Part shown: positions 27,012-37,314 of the stretch, piece by piece
How the letters are laid out: the number at the start of each line of letters is the position of its first letter
Numbering within the stretch: the stretch's first letter is position 1
From: Streptomyces sp. NBC_01296
GTDB taxonomy: Bacteria; Actinomycetota; Actinomycetes; Streptomycetales; Streptomycetaceae
Assembly (NCBI RefSeq): GCF_035984415.1
Contig: NZ_CP130720.1
Location: forward strand, 3,658,001-3,722,000
Direction of reading: 5' to 3'
DNA: 64,000 nucleotides
Program-made: the position numbers and the translations under genes
Notes under the pieces: model-generated
Told to the model about the DNA's origin: nothing
The model's input: the letters and a program-made list of their open reading frames with translations, nothing else
Databases searched by the model: none

Positions 27012-28601
27012 TCAGTGGAAGAAGTGCCGGGTGCCGGTGAAGTACATGGTCACGCCGGCCGCCTTCGCGGCCTCGACGACCTGCTCGTCACGGACCGAAC
27101 CGCCCGGCTGGACCACGGCCTTGATGCCCGCGGCGGTCAGGATCTCCAGCCCGTCCGGGAAGGGGAAGAAGGCGTCGGAGGCCGCGTACGAGCCCTGCGC
27201 GCGCTCGGCGCCCGCCCGCTCGACGGCCAGCTTCGCCGAGTCGACGCGGTTGACCTGGCCCATGCCGACGCCGACCGAGGCGCCGTCCTTGGCGAGCAGG
27301 ATCGCGTTGGACTTGACGGCCCGGCAGGCCTTCCACGCGAAGGCGAGCTCGGCGAGCTCCTCCGGGGAGAGGGCGTCGCCGGTGGCGAGCGTCCAGTTCT
27401 TCGGGTCGTCGCCCTCGGCCTGGAAGAGATCGCTCTGCTGGAGCAGCGCGCCGCCGGAGATCGGCTTCAGGTCTCCCGGCTGGTGCGGGGTGCCGTCGAC
27501 CTTCAGGACGCGGATGTTCTTCTTCTTGGCCAGGATCTCGACCGCGCCGTCCTCGTACGCCGGGGCGGCGATGACCTCGGTGAAGATCTCCGCGACCTGC
27601 TCGGCGAGCTCGACGGTCACCGGGCGGTTGACCGCGATGACGCCGCCGAAGGCCGACAGCGGGTCGCAGGCGTGCGCCTTGCGGTGCGCGGCGGCGACGT
27701 CCGCGCCGACGGCGATCCCGCACGGGTTGGCGTGCTTGATGATCGCGACGCAGGGCTCGTCGTGGTCGTACGCGGCGCGGCGGGCGGCCTCGGTGTCCAC
27801 GTAGTTGTTGAAGGACATCTCCTTGCCGTGCAGCTGCTCGGCGTTGGCGAGCCCGCCCGGCTGGCCGTCGGTGTAGAGGGCGGCGGCCTGGTGCGGGTTC
27901 TCGCCGTAGCGGAGGGTGGACTTGCGGTCCCACGCACCGGCCAGGAACTCGGGCAGCACGGCCTCCGGCTCCGGGGCGTACGCATTCGTGAACCAGGAGG
28001 CCACGGCGACGTCGTACGCGGCGGTGTGCTGGAAGGCCTCGGCCGCCAGCCGCTTGCGCGCGGTGAGGTCGAAGCCGCCGCCCTGGGCCGCGGCGAGGAC
28101 GTCGGCGTACCGGGCGGGGCTGGTGACGACGGCGACCGAGGGGTGGTTCTTGGCGGCGGCGCGGACCATCGACGGGCCGCCGATGTCGATCTGCTCGACG
28201 CACTCGTCGGGGGTGGCGCCCGAGGCGACGGTCTCCCGGAACGGGTAGAGGTTGACGATCACCAGGTCGAACGGCTCGATGCCGAGCTCGGCGAGCTGGC
28301 GCTGGTGGTCCTCCAGGCGCAGGTCGGCGAGGATGCCGGCGTGCACGCGCGGGTGCAGGGTCTTGACCCGGCCGTCCAGGCACTCGGGGAAGCCGGTGAG
28401 CTCCTCGACCTTGGTGACGGGCACGCCGGTCGCGGCGATCTTGGAGGCGGTGGAGCCGGTCGAGACGAGCGCGACGCCCACCTCGTGCAGGCCGCGGGCC
28501 AGCTCCTCCAGTCCCGTCTTGTCGTAGACACTGACGAGCGCGCGCCGGATCGGTCGCTTCGACGAGCTCGACGAGGTGGTGCTGCTCTCTACGGCGGTCA
28601 C
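27012..28601 (-). CDS. purH: bifunctional AICAR formyltransferase/IMP cyclohydrolase
   Basis: 529 residues from a GTG at 28601. The N-terminal IMP cyclohydrolase domain has the MGS-like fold ([19 protein letters not shown] and [16 protein letters not shown]), and the C-terminal AICAR transformylase domain holds [11 protein letters not shown] and the terminal [13 protein letters not shown]. It performs the last two steps of IMP synthesis and uses 10-formyl-THF. The start overlaps the purN stop (GTGA), so the genes are translationally coupled. The N-terminus has an extra Ser/Thr-rich stretch of about 15 residues. Confidence 0.96.
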   Translation of the reverse strand: MTAVESSTTSSSSSKRPIRRALVSVYDKTGLEELARGLHEVGVALVSTGSTASKIAATGVPVTKVEELTGFPECLDGRVKTLHPRVHAGILADLRLEDHQRQLAELGIEPFDLVIVNLYPFRETVASGATPDECVEQIDIGGPSMVRAAAKNHPSVAVVTSPARYADVLAAAQGGGFDLTARKRLAAEAFQHTAAYDVAVASWFTNAYAPEPEAVLPEFLAGAWDRKSTLRYGENPHQAAALYTDGQPGGLANAEQLHGKEMSFNNYVDTEAARRAAYDHDEPCVAIIKHANPCGIAVGADVAAAHRKAHACDPLSAFGGVIAVNRPVTVELAEQVAEIFTEVIAAPAYEDGAVEILAKKKNIRVLKVDGTPHQPGDLKPISGGALLQQSDLFQAEGDDPKNWTLATGDALSPEELAELAFAWKACRAVKSNAILLAKDGASVGVGMGQVNRVDSAKLAVERAGAERAQGSYAASDAFFPFPDGLEILTAAGIKAVVQPGGSVRDEQVVEAAKAAGVTMYFTGTRHFFH

Positions 28602-29221
28602 TGGATTGTTACCTTTCGTCCCTCAATGCGGTAGCCGTGCCGGGCCAGTCGCCCCACGACGTCGACGAGCAGCTGGCGCTCGACTTCCTTGATGCGCTCG
28701 TGCAGAGCGGCTTCGTCGTCCTCGTCCCTGACCTCGACCACACCCTGGGCGATGATCGGACCGGTGTCCACGCCGGCGTCCACGAAGTGGACCGTGCAGC
28801 CGGTGACCTTCGCGCCGTAGGCGAGGGCGTCCCGTACGCCGTGGGCGCCCGGGAAAGCGGGGAGGAGGGCGGGGTGCGTGTTGACGAAGCGGCCGCCGAA
28901 GCGGCCGATGAACGACGCGCCCACGATCTTCATGAACCCGGCGGACACGACGAGGTCCGGCGCGTGGGCTGCGGTCGCCGCGGTGAGGGCGGCGTCCCAC
29001 TCCTCACGGGTCCCGTACGCCTTGACCGGACACACGAAGGTGGGGATCCCCGCCTTCTCGGCCCGCTCCAGGCCGACGATGTTCTCGCGGTCGGCCCCCA
29101 CGGCGACGACTTCGGCGCCGAAGCCCTCGGATCCGCCCGGGTGGGCGTCGATGGCGTCGAGCAGGGCCTGGAGGTTGGTGCCGGAACCGGAGACCAGCAC
29201 GACCAGGCGGGAGGCGGCCAT
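28598..29221 (-). CDS. purN: phosphoribosylglycinamide formyltransferase
   Basis: 207 residues from the ATG at 29221 (AAAGGG six bases upstream); an in-frame ATG at 29272 would add 17 residues without support. Signatures are [12 protein letters not shown] at the N-terminus, [15 protein letters not shown] around the catalytic histidine and [14 protein letters not shown]. It transfers the formyl group of 10-formyl-THF to GAR in purine synthesis. First gene of the purN-purH operon; an A+T-rich region around 29250-29300 probably holds the promoter. No riboswitch motif was found there. Confidence 0.95.
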   Translation of the reverse strand: MAASRLVVLVSGSGTNLQALLDAIDAHPGGSEGFGAEVVAVGADRENIVGLERAEKAGIPTFVCPVKAYGTREEWDAALTAATAAHAPDLVVSAGFMKIVGASFIGRFGGRFVNTHPALLPAFPGAHGVRDALAYGAKVTGCTVHFVDAGVDTGPIIAQGVVEVRDEDDEAALHERIKEVERQLLVDVVGRLARHGYRIEGRKVTIQ

Positions 29222-29433
29222 GGGAGGCCCTTTCTGCGGGAATGCTTCCATACATCTTGTGTGATCAGACAAAACTTAGGTATCCCGAAATACGGGGGAC
29301 CCTACGAAGCCGCCGACCGCCTGCAACGATACCGGCACACCGGACAGCCCCCGAGGGACGGGGGGACGGCCGGGCGGTAGCGTCTGGCGTACAAGCCGCA
29401 TACGGCCACGACACAGGGGAAGAAACGCACTCG

Positions 29434-30042
29434 ATGCCGGATCGCCGCCAGCCCGACTCCTCCACCGACGACAACCCCTTCGCGGCTCCCCCGGAAGGCC
29501 GGCCCGACCAGCCGTGGCAGCCGCGCAGCGGTGGCGACGGCGAGGGCGACCGCCCCGGTGAGGACCCCGGGACGGGCCCGAGCGGGCCCGTGCGCTGGGA
29601 CCCGACGGACCCGGTCCAGCGGCGCGCCCGGTACGCGCTGCTGGCCGGCATGTGGGGCTTCTTCTTCGGGATCTTCGGGATCCCGTCGGTGGGGCTGCTG
29701 CTGGGTGCGCTCGCCCTGTACTGGGGGATCAGCGGGCTGCGCGGGAGGCCGGCTGCCGCATCCCCGTCGGACGCGCGGGCCGATGCCGCGGCGGGCCCTG
29801 CCGCCCAGGGGGGCCTGGCGGCCCTCGGGCCGGCCGCCCGTCCCCAGCGGACGGCGGCGATCGGCGGGCTGGTCACGGCCTCGCTGGCGATCCTGCTGGC
29901 CCTGAGCTCGTACGGCTTGCAGCTGGCGTACAAGGACTTCTACGTCTGCCGCGAGGACGCCCTCACGAAGTCGGCGGAGCTGCAGTGCAACACGCTGCTG
30001 CCGGACAACATGCTCGGCAAGATCCTCAAGGTCCAGCAGTAG
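29434..30042 (+). CDS. membrane protein with disordered N-terminus
   Basis: 202 residues from the ATG at 29434. The first 60 residues are Pro/Asp/Gly-rich. Two membrane helices (about 70-100, which may be a hairpin, and 147-170) surround an Ala-rich loop, as in actinobacterial DUF4190-like proteins. The C-terminal extracellular part has two cysteines (CREDALTKSAELQC). Function unknown. Convergent with the PerM-like gene; divergent from purN with a 212-nt gap that contains a -10-like TAGCGT near 29378. Confidence 0.72.
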   Translation: MPDRRQPDSSTDDNPFAAPPEGRPDQPWQPRSGGDGEGDRPGEDPGTGPSGPVRWDPTDPVQRRARYALLAGMWGFFFGIFGIPSVGLLLGALALYWGISGLRGRPAAASPSDARADAAAGPAAQGGLAALGPAARPQRTAAIGGLVTASLAILLALSSYGLQLAYKDFYVCREDALTKSAELQCNTLLPDNMLGKILKVQQ

Positions 30043-30081
30043 CGGCGGCCGGCAGCGGCCACCGCCTGCGGCTGCGCCGGC

Positions 30082-31713
30082 TCAGGCCGGGGGCTTGCGG
30101 CGGGCCAGTACACGGGCGCCGGCCACCGGCGGCACGAGCGACCCGGACGGCTCGGGCTCCTGTGGCGGGGCCGGCTCCGCCGGGACCGGAGTCGGCGTCA
30201 GGTCCAGGTGAAGTCCCGTCACGACGGTGAACCGGCGCGACGGTTTGACGGGTGCGGCCTTCCCCGGTTCCGCCGGCACCGGCTCGGCGGGGGTCGGCTC
30301 GGCGGGGGCCGGCGGCGCGTCCTGGGCCAGGTCGGGGATCAGGGCGCCCGCGGCACGCCGCAGGGCCTCCCAGCGCAGCTCCCGTACGCCGCGGTCGTGC
30401 CACTCGTCCTCCCCCTCCATGCCGCTCGCGTCCGCCTGCCGGGCGGGCCGGGTACGCCAGGAGTGCACGGCCACCGCCACCGGCACCGCCGGGAGCAGCG
30501 TCCACGCGAAGGCCGCCGCGCCGGTCGCCCACCACACCGGTCCGAAGCTCGCCAGCCCCCGCGAGCCGAGCGGCCCCGACGAGGCCGCCGCGAGTCCGGC
30601 CAGCACCAGCGCGCACACGAGGGCGCCCAGAGCCGCCGTCAGAGCGGTTTCCCCGTACGAGACTTCACGCGCCCGGCGTACCGCGAACCACCCGACTGCC
30701 AGCCCGGCCACCAGCGGCACCCCGGCGGTCGCACAGGTCAGCAGCGTCCCGGGCCCCTCCGGCGGCAGCGCCGCCAGCAGCGGGAACCTCGGCAGCGCGG
30801 GTGCTCCCGCGAAGCCGAGCGGGGTCGCGGTCGCGCCGGCGCCGAGGGCGAAGCCGGGCCCGAGGGCGTAGGCCGCGCCCCACACCACGGCGTTCGGGAG
30901 CAGCGCGAGGGCGAGGAGCAGGACCGCGAAGCGGCCGGACCAGACGCCGGTCAGCGCCAGGAAGGACCCCTGGACCTCCGCGGCGTGCCAGGCGAGCGAG
31001 GCCCCGACGAGCAGCGCACCGCCGCCCAGGAGGACGAGGGCCCCGGCGGCTCCGGCGCGCAGCGCGAGAGCGTAGCGGGGGCGCGCGACGGCCCTCCGTA
31101 CGCTCCCCGGCACCCACCGGGGCAGCGGCCCGACCGGACGCCCCTTGGCCGCCCACACCCCGCCGGCGGCGGCGAGCACGGCGACCAAGGGGACGTGCCA
31201 GGCGGCGCTGAGCGGGTCGGCGGGCATGGGGCCGCCGGCCGCGTAGACGGTGGCCAGCGATCCGACGGAGAGGTATCCGCAGGTCACGGCGGAGAAGACG
31301 GCGCCGGCCGGCAGGACCTCGTCCCCGTCGCTGCCGTCGCCCGAGGCGCTGCCGAGGCGGGCGGCGCGGCGCATGAGCAGGGCCGGCAGCGCGACGAGGA
31401 GCAGCGGGGTCACCCCGACGGGGGCCGGGACCCCGGAGAGGGTCTCGTACCGGACGAGTTCGGTCCCGTGGGCGAGCAGCCAGAGCCCGGCGGCCAGGTG
31501 CAGGGCGCCGCCGGGGCCGCTGTCGGGGTAAGGGGAGCTGATCCACAGCACGATGACGAGCACGGCGAGGAAGCCGAGCCCCAGCCCTGCGGCCACGGCT
31601 CCGCCCAGTACACAGGCCGCGGCGGCCGGCGATCGGCGCCGCCCGGCGGCGGCCCGCGGGGCGGGCGGCAACGCCGTCGGCAACAGGGTGCCGCGTTCGG
31701 TCACTTGGGTCAC
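30082..31713 (-). CDS. cell division protein PerM-like (DUF6350) membrane protein
   Basis: 543 residues from a GTG at 31713 (GTG at 31704 is an alternative). About ten membrane helices fill residues 35-440; the last 110 residues are a Pro/Ala/Glu-rich cytoplasmic tail. Composition, size and position beside purN-purH match the actinobacterial DUF6350 family, named PerM in mycobacteria, where it is linked to cell division under stress. Assignment rests on topology and remembered synteny. Confidence 0.75.
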   Translation of the reverse strand: MTQVTERGTLLPTALPPAPRAAAGRRRSPAAAACVLGGAVAAGLGLGFLAVLVIVLWISSPYPDSGPGGALHLAAGLWLLAHGTELVRYETLSGVPAPVGVTPLLLVALPALLMRRAARLGSASGDGSDGDEVLPAGAVFSAVTCGYLSVGSLATVYAAGGPMPADPLSAAWHVPLVAVLAAAGGVWAAKGRPVGPLPRWVPGSVRRAVARPRYALALRAGAAGALVLLGGGALLVGASLAWHAAEVQGSFLALTGVWSGRFAVLLLALALLPNAVVWGAAYALGPGFALGAGATATPLGFAGAPALPRFPLLAALPPEGPGTLLTCATAGVPLVAGLAVGWFAVRRAREVSYGETALTAALGALVCALVLAGLAAASSGPLGSRGLASFGPVWWATGAAAFAWTLLPAVPVAVAVHSWRTRPARQADASGMEGEDEWHDRGVRELRWEALRRAAGALIPDLAQDAPPAPAEPTPAEPVPAEPGKAAPVKPSRRFTVVTGLHLDLTPTPVPAEPAPPQEPEPSGSLVPPVAGARVLARRKPPA

Positions 31714-31836
31714 CCCGCCATGGTGCCAACGACACGCGCTATGGGCGGGTAACAGGCGAATGTCCGTGGTGTCGCTCAATATATGTTTTATGTACTTTTC
31801 CGCCCAGGGCTGCCGGCAGGTCACGGGGAGTGTGGC

Positions 31837-33489
31837 ATGACAGAGAGCGTCGAGGAGCCGAGGCTCCCCTCGCCCAAGGAACGCCGCAGACTGCGCGAGG
31901 CGGCGGGCCTGACGTACGAGGACGTCGCGACGGCGGTGGGCGTCACGGTCAGCACGGTCCGCTCCTGGGAGACGGGCCGCACGGACCCCCGAGGCCGCAA
32001 ACGCCAGGCGTACGCGGGTTTCCTGACGGCCCTCCACCCCTCGGACGCGGATGCGCACGACGCGGTCGCCACCGGGTCGGGCACAGCGGCGGTTGACGGC
32101 ACGTCATCGGCGGAAGGCCACGCGGACTCAGACGCGGGTTCAGACGCGGAGTCAGACGCGGACTCAGATACAGACACAAACGCGGACGCGGGGAGCACCG
32201 GCGCGGACGAGACCGAAGCGAGCCCGTTGCGGATGTCGGGCGGCATCCGGCCCTTCGGCATGGGCGGGCCGGGTCCGCGGACCCGGCCGCCGGTCGCGGC
32301 CAAGCGGGCTGCGCGGCCCCCCGCGGCCATGCCCCGCCACGTGGCCAAGGTCAACGTCAAGGCCACCGCCCGCGGCATCGGCACGCCCGGCCGGGCAACC
32401 TCCGCCCCGGCCGGCCTGCCTCCGCAGCACGACGCCCTCGCACCCGCGCCCGAGCAGGACCCGCCCGATCCCCCGTCAGGAACCGCCCTCGCGGACTCCC
32501 CCCACCCTGAGGGGCCCGAGCGCGCGCCCGAAGGGGCCACCGCGCCCCACCCCGGAGCGGCGGCACAGCTGCCGGGCGGGCCTGCGCCCGAAGGGGACGA
32601 CGCATCCGAGCCCGAGGCGCCGGGCGGGACGGAAGGGGAGCCGGAGGTTCCGGAGGGCGGGGCTGCGGTGGGGCCGTTGGGGCCCAGGGAGGTGTTCGAC
32701 GCGCTGTACGAGTACGCCGCCCCCGCGCTCACCCGGCAGGCGTACCTGCTCACCGGCCGCCGCCGTCTCTCCCAAGAGGCCGTCGAGCGGGCGTTCCAGC
32801 TCGCCTGGGCGCGGTGGCCCGAGGTGGCCACCGATCCCGACCCCGTCGGCTGGGTGCGCGCCGCCTCGTACGAGTACGCCCTCTCCCCCTGGCACCGGTT
32901 CCGCCGCGCCCACAAGCACCCCGACAAGGCACCGGCCGCCCCCGCGGACCGCATCCTGATGGACGCCATGCTCGCGCTCCCGCCGGCCCACCGCCGTACC
33001 GTCCTGCTCTACGACGGCGTCGGCCTCGACCTCCCCGACACCGCCGCCGAGACCGAGGCCAGCACCCCCACCGCCGGCAACCGGCTCCTGCACGCGCACG
33101 CCGCCCTCGCCGACCGGATCCCGGAACTGGCCGCCGCGCCGCCCGAGAGGCAGTCCGCGCTGCTGCGCGAGCGGCTCGGCGCGGTCACGCCGGCCGTCCG
33201 GCTGGAACCCCGCGCCGCAGCCGCCGTACGCGTCGCCGCCGAGTACCGCGCCAGGCGGTGGACCCAGGCGGTCCTCGGCCTGAGCGCCGTGATCGCCGCC
33301 GCGACCGCGTACACCACCGTGACCGCGCCCCGGCAGTACGAGCCCCCCATCGCGCCCGGCGCGAGCGTCTCGGGGGTGCCCCCGCTCAGCGGCCCCCAGC
33401 GGCTCACCGACGAGACCCGGCAGCTGCGCGAAAAGCTGCGCGGGCATCCGGCGCACAGGCCCGAGCGGCTCACCCCCAGCCTGGAGTGA
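31837..33489 (+). CDS. Xre-like HTH / sigma-factor-like / membrane-anchored protein
   Basis: 550 residues from the ATG at 31837, with GGGGAG six bases upstream. Residues 12-60 form an Xre-type helix-turn-helix ([21 protein letters not shown]). Residues 80-280 are disordered, with an acidic Asp/Ser/Ala repeat at 97-120. Residues 283-365 resemble an ECF sigma region 2 and residues 372-425 region 4 ([20 protein letters not shown]). One membrane helix covers about 476-494, followed by a short extracellular tail. The combination suggests a membrane-tethered DNA-binding protein. The upstream 120 nt are A+T-rich and probably hold the promoter. Confidence 0.78.
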   Translation: MTESVEEPRLPSPKERRRLREAAGLTYEDVATAVGVTVSTVRSWETGRTDPRGRKRQAYAGFLTALHPSDADAHDAVATGSGTAAVDGTSSAEGHADSDAGSDAESDADSDTDTNADAGSTGADETEASPLRMSGGIRPFGMGGPGPRTRPPVAAKRAARPPAAMPRHVAKVNVKATARGIGTPGRATSAPAGLPPQHDALAPAPEQDPPDPPSGTALADSPHPEGPERAPEGATAPHPGAAAQLPGGPAPEGDDASEPEAPGGTEGEPEVPEGGAAVGPLGPREVFDALYEYAAPALTRQAYLLTGRRRLSQEAVERAFQLAWARWPEVATDPDPVGWVRAASYEYALSPWHRFRRAHKHPDKAPAAPADRILMDAMLALPPAHRRTVLLYDGVGLDLPDTAAETEASTPTAGNRLLHAHAALADRIPELAAAPPERQSALLRERLGAVTPAVRLEPRAAAAVRVAAEYRARRWTQAVLGLSAVIAAATAYTTVTAPRQYEPPIAPGASVSGVPPLSGPQRLTDETRQLREKLRGHPAHRPERLTPSLE

Positions 33490-33503
33490 ACGCGAGCAGG
33501 AAC

Positions 33504-33543
33504 GGGCGTGGCCCGCACCCCGGTCGGGATGCGGGCCACGCCC
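33504..33543. terminator. bidirectional terminator between HTH-sigma gene and sucD
   Basis: A perfect 14-bp stem (GGGCGTGGCCCGCA at 33504-33517, complement at 33530-33543), extended inside the loop by CCCG/CGGG after one mismatch. It lies between convergent genes. Confidence 0.85.
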
Positions 33544-33575
33544 GTACAGCCGTACACGTACGGCAGCGCCAAGCG

Positions 33576-34466
33576 TTACTTCGCGGCGTTCAGGATCTCG
33601 CGCGCGAGCTTCGCCGTCTCGGTCGGCGTCTTGCCGACCTTGACGCCGGCGGCCTCGAGGGCCTCCTTCTTGGCCTGCGCGGTGCCGGAGGAGCCGGAGA
33701 CGATGGCGCCGGCGTGGCCCATGGTCTTGCCCTCGGGTGCGGTGAAGCCCGCGACGTAGCCGACGACCGGCTTGGTGACGTTCTTCGCGATGAAGTCCGC
33801 CGCACGCTCCTCGGCGTCGCCGCCGATCTCACCGATCATGACGATCAGCTCGGTGTCCGGGTCGGCCTCGAAGGCCTCCAGGGCGTCGATGTGCGTGGTG
33901 CCGATGACCGGGTCGCCACCGATGCCGACGGCGGAGGTGAAGCCGATGTCACGGAGCTCGTACATCATCTGGTAGGTCAGCGTGCCCGACTTGGACACGA
34001 GACCGATCTTGCCGGGCTTGGTGATGTCGCCCGGGATGATGCCGGCGTTGGACTGGCCGGGGGTGATCAGACCCGGGCAGTTCGGGCCGATGATCCGGGT
34101 CTTGTTGCCCTTGGCGGTCGCGTACGCCCAGAAGGCGGCGGAGTCGTGCACCGCAATGCCCTCGGTGATGACGACGGCCAGCGGGATCTCGGCGTCGATG
34201 GCCTCGACGACGGCCGCCTTGGCGAAGGCCGGCGGGACGAAGAGGACGGAGACGTTGGCGCCCGTCGCCTTCATCGCCTCTTCGACGGAGCCGAAGACCG
34301 GGACCTCGGTGCCGTCGAAGTCGACGGTCGTGCCGGCCTTGCGCGGGTTCACGCCACCGACGATGTTGGTGCCGTCAGCCAGCATCAGCTTGGTGTGCTT
34401 CATGCCCGTGGCACCGGTCATGCCCTGGACGATGACCTTGCTGTCCTTGTTGAGGAAGATAGCCAT
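33576..34466 (-). CDS. sucD: succinate--CoA ligase subunit alpha
   Basis: 296 residues. The N-terminal CoA-binding Rossmann domain ([15 protein letters not shown]) and the C-terminal ligase domain with the phosphohistidine in GHAGAIVSG are intact. With SucC it makes succinyl-CoA from succinate and CoA, or the reverse with nucleotide triphosphate formation, in the TCA cycle. It follows sucC by 21 nt on the same strand and ends at a strong terminator. Confidence 0.97.
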   Translation of the reverse strand: MAIFLNKDSKVIVQGMTGATGMKHTKLMLADGTNIVGGVNPRKAGTTVDFDGTEVPVFGSVEEAMKATGANVSVLFVPPAFAKAAVVEAIDAEIPLAVVITEGIAVHDSAAFWAYATAKGNKTRIIGPNCPGLITPGQSNAGIIPGDITKPGKIGLVSKSGTLTYQMMYELRDIGFTSAVGIGGDPVIGTTHIDALEAFEADPDTELIVMIGEIGGDAEERAADFIAKNVTKPVVGYVAGFTAPEGKTMGHAGAIVSGSSGTAQAKKEALEAAGVKVGKTPTETAKLAREILNAAK

Positions 34467-34487
34467 GTGAGTCTGTGACCTCTGCCC

Positions 34488-35666
34488 TTACTTCGCAGCC
34501 GCGAGCTCGGCGGCCTTGTCGGCCGCGCCGTCCATGGTGTCCACGCGCTGCACCAGCGGGTGGTTGGCGTCCGAGAGGATCTTGCGACCCAGCTCGGCGT
34601 TGTTGCCGTCGAGACGGACGACGAGCGGCTTGGTGACCGCCTCGCCCTTCTCCTCCAGCAGGGCCAGCGCCTGGACGATGCCGTTGGCGACCTCGTCGCA
34701 GGCGGTGATGCCACCGAAGACGTTGACGAAGACGGACTTGACGTCCGGGTCGCCGAGGATGATCTCGAGACCGTTGGCCATGACGGCGGCGGAGGCGCCA
34801 CCGCCGATGTCCAGGAAGTTGGCGGGCTTGACGCCGCCGTGGTTCTCGCCGGCGTAGGCGACGACGTCGAGGGTGCTCATGACGAGACCCGCGCCGTTGC
34901 CGATGATGCCGACCTCACCGTCGAGCTTCACGTAGTTGAGGTTCTTCGCCTTGGCGGCGGCCTCGAGCGGGTTCGCGGCCGCGTGGTCCACGAACTCCTC
35001 GTGACCCGGCTGGCGGAACTCGGCGTTCTCGTCGAGCGAGACCTTGCCGTCGAGCGCGATGACGTCGCCGTTGGCGACCTTCGCGAGCGGGTTGACCTCG
35101 ACGAGGAGCGCGTCCTCGGCGATGAAGGTCGCCCACAGGGTCACGAGGACCTCGGCGACCTTCTCGGCGACCTCGGCCGGGAACTGCGCCAGCGCGACGA
35201 TCTCTCGGGCCTTCTCGATGGTCACGCCCTCGTTGGCGTTCACCGGGACCTTGGCGAGCTTCTCCGGGGTCTCCTCGGCGACCTGCTCGATGTCCATGCC
35301 ACCCGCGACCGAGGCCATGGCCAGGAAGGTGCGGTTGGTGCGGTCCAGCAGGTACGAGACGTAGTACTCCTCGAGGATCTCGGGAGCGGTCTCGGCGATC
35401 ATCACCTTGTGGACCGTGTGGCCCTTGATGTCCATGCCCAGGATGTCCGTCGCACGGGCGACGGCCTCGTCCGGGGTGGCGGCGAGCTTGACGCCGCCGG
35501 CCTTGCCGCGGCCGCCGACCTTCACCTGCGCCTTGACGACCGACTTGCCGCCCAGCCGCTCGGTGGCCTCGCGAGCCGCCTCAGGCGTGTCGATGACTTC
35601 ACCGGCCAGCACCGGTACACCGTGCTTGGCGAAGAGGTCCCTCGCCTGGTACTCGAACAGGTCCAC
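34488..35666 (-). CDS. sucC: succinate--CoA ligase subunit beta
   Basis: 392 residues from the GTG at 35666 ([19 protein letters not shown] is the conserved N-terminus); AGGGACGG lies upstream. The ATP-grasp domain ([20 protein letters not shown]) binds the nucleotide and the C-terminal part contacts SucD ([18 protein letters not shown]). First gene of sucCD. The 270-nt region upstream contains a GGGACC-TG-GGTCCC palindrome (35816-35829) and a Crp-like site (35854-35867), so carbon-state regulation is possible. Confidence 0.97.
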   Translation of the reverse strand: MDLFEYQARDLFAKHGVPVLAGEVIDTPEAAREATERLGGKSVVKAQVKVGGRGKAGGVKLAATPDEAVARATDILGMDIKGHTVHKVMIAETAPEILEEYYVSYLLDRTNRTFLAMASVAGGMDIEQVAEETPEKLAKVPVNANEGVTIEKAREIVALAQFPAEVAEKVAEVLVTLWATFIAEDALLVEVNPLAKVANGDVIALDGKVSLDENAEFRQPGHEEFVDHAAANPLEAAAKAKNLNYVKLDGEVGIIGNGAGLVMSTLDVVAYAGENHGGVKPANFLDIGGGASAAVMANGLEIILGDPDVKSVFVNVFGGITACDEVANGIVQALALLEEKGEAVTKPLVVRLDGNNAELGRKILSDANHPLVQRVDTMDGAADKAAELAAAK

Positions 35667-35853
35667 GCGCGTCCGTCCCTTGTCTTCAAAGATTCGCAGT
35701 GATTCGCGGTTGTCTGCGTGGGCGTGCCGCGGAGGGCAACGTGACGGCGCTGTCACTAGGGAGGCGCACACGGTGACCGTGGACGCGGCATGTCCGTCCC
35801 GCAGGTTATCCCCGTGGGACCTGGGTCCCTAAATCAGAGATCACACCTGAGCG

Positions 35854-35867
35854 GTGATACCTGTCAC
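35854..35867. promoter_or_regulatory. candidate Crp site upstream of sucCD
   Basis: GTGATACCTGTCAC fits GTG-N6-G-N-CAC, the consensus I remember for Streptomyces Crp. It is 188 nt from the sucC start. A separate 6+2+6 palindrome, GGGACC-TG-GGTCCC, lies at 35816-35829. Both sit in the gap between sucC and the VWA gene, which are on the same strand. Motif match only. Confidence 0.35.
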
Positions 35868-35936
35868 AGATCGCCTCACGGTTGAACTGGAAGTTCGTGT
35901 GATCTGCCAGGGTCGGCGGGGCCGATCGGGGACGGG

Positions 35937-37088
35937 TCAGGGGACGGGCAAGGGGCGCTTCTCCAGGGCCGCGGCCATGACTTCCGGGAACAGGTCGGGG
36001 GTGCACGCGAAGGCCGGCGCGCCCAGTGCCGCAAGGGCCGCGGCGTGCTCGCGGTCGTAGGCGGGAGCACCCTCGTCGGACAGGGCCAAGAGGGTCACGA
36101 ACTCGACTCCCGACGCCTTCATCGCCGCGACGCGGCCCAGCATCTCGTTGCGTATGCCGCCCTCGTAGAGATCGCTGATCAGGACCACGACGGTGTCGGC
36201 AGGGCGGGTGATCTTCGACTGGCAGTAGGCGAGGGCGCGGTTGATGTCGGTGCCGCCGCCGAGCTGCGTGCCGAACAGGACGTCGACCGGATCGTCGAGC
36301 TGATCCGTCAGGTCCACGACGGCGGTGTCGAAGACGACGAGCCGGGTCGCGATCGAACGCATCGAGGCGAGCACCGCGCCGAAGACGGAGGCGTAGACGA
36401 CGGAGGCGGCCATCGATCCGGACTGGTCGATGCAGAGAACCACCTCTTTCTTCACCGCCCGGGCGGCGCGCCCGTACCCGACGAGCCGCTCGGGGACGAC
36501 GGTCTGGTACTCCGGCAGGTAGTTCTTCAGATTCGCCCGGATGGTCCGGTCCCAGTCGATGTCGGCGTGCCGGGGGCGGCCGGTCCGGGCGGAGCGGTCG
36601 AGGGCTCCGGTGAGGGTGGCGCGGGTGCGGGACGCGAGCAGCTTCTCCAACTGCTCGACCACCTTGCGGACGACGGCGCGGGCCGTCTCCCGGGTCGTCT
36701 CGGGCATGGCCTTGTGGAGGGAGAGCAGCGTTCCCACGAGATGGACGTCGGGCTCGACGGCCTCCAGCATCTCGGGCTCCAGGAGGAGGCCGGACAGGCC
36801 GAGCCGCTCGATGGCGTCCCGCTGCATGACCTGGACGACGGAGCTGGGGAAGTACGTACGGATGTCCCCGAGCCAGCGGGCCACGCGGGGCGCGGAGCCC
36901 CCGAGCCCTCCGCTCCGCTCCCCGGCTCCGCCTCCGTACAGCCCCGAGAGCGCGGCGTCCATGCCGGCGTCCCGCCCGCCGGGCACGTACCCGGTCCCGT
37001 CCCCGTCCCCCCCGAGCACCATCCGCCACCGCCGCAGCCGCGCCTCCGCGGCGGCGTCGCCCACTGCCGAGATCCCAGCACTGCTCAT
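35937..37088 (-). CDS. VWA (von Willebrand factor A, CoxE-like) domain protein
   Basis: 383 residues. The C-terminal VWA domain has a complete MIDAS metal site: D221-x-S223-x-S225 (CIDQSGSM), T280 in GGGTDI and D306 in LISDLYEGG. The N-terminal 200 residues are helical. Such proteins pair with MoxR AAA+ ATPases, as ViaA does with RavA, to bring substrates or assemble complexes. Here the partners are the AAA+ and DUF5682 genes immediately upstream on the same strand, across a 226-nt gap. Cytoplasmic. Confidence 0.9.
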   Translation of the reverse strand: MSSAGISAVGDAAAEARLRRWRMVLGGDGDGTGYVPGGRDAGMDAALSGLYGGGAGERSGGLGGSAPRVARWLGDIRTYFPSSVVQVMQRDAIERLGLSGLLLEPEMLEAVEPDVHLVGTLLSLHKAMPETTRETARAVVRKVVEQLEKLLASRTRATLTGALDRSARTGRPRHADIDWDRTIRANLKNYLPEYQTVVPERLVGYGRAARAVKKEVVLCIDQSGSMAASVVYASVFGAVLASMRSIATRLVVFDTAVVDLTDQLDDPVDVLFGTQLGGGTDINRALAYCQSKITRPADTVVVLISDLYEGGIRNEMLGRVAAMKASGVEFVTLLALSDEGAPAYDREHAAALAALGAPAFACTPDLFPEVMAAALEKRPLPVP

Positions 37089-37107
37089 CTACCCGTCCCC
37101 CTACCCA

Positions 37108-37167
37108 TCCCGGCCCCCGGCCCGCGCCGACGCCCGCTCGTCCCGGCCCCCGGCCCGCGCCGACGCC
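37108..37167. repeat. 27-bp direct repeat, two copies
   Basis: A 27-bp GC-rich unit beginning TCCCGGCCCCCGGCCCGCGC is perfectly repeated at 37108-37134 and 37141-37167, separated by six bases. It is in the gap between the DUF5682 and VWA genes. Confidence 0.85.
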
Positions 37168-37285
37168 GCGTATCCATTTCCGTCTCCGCCACACCGAGCC
37201 CCTGAGCCCGCCGGTGCCATGCGTCCCGCCCTGCTCCGCCCCACCGCTGCGTGGAGCCTCTCCCCGCCGCGCCCTTCCACCGTCC

Positions 37286-37303
37286 CCCGGGCTCCGCCCC
37301 GGG
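37286..37303. repeat. dispersed palindromic repeat between DUF5682 and VWA genes
   Basis: CCCGGG-CTCCGC-CCCGGG matches the core of the copies at 7661 and 12593. Twelve bases before the end of the DUF5682 gene, it can form a 6-bp hairpin and may attenuate readthrough into the VWA gene. Confidence 0.6.
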
Positions 37304-37314
37304 ATGCCTGGTGG

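Noticed and set aside
37108..37167. Possible CRISPR array
   Set aside because: Only two copies with a six-base spacer, no cas genes, and composition like neighbouring GC-rich intergenic repeats.
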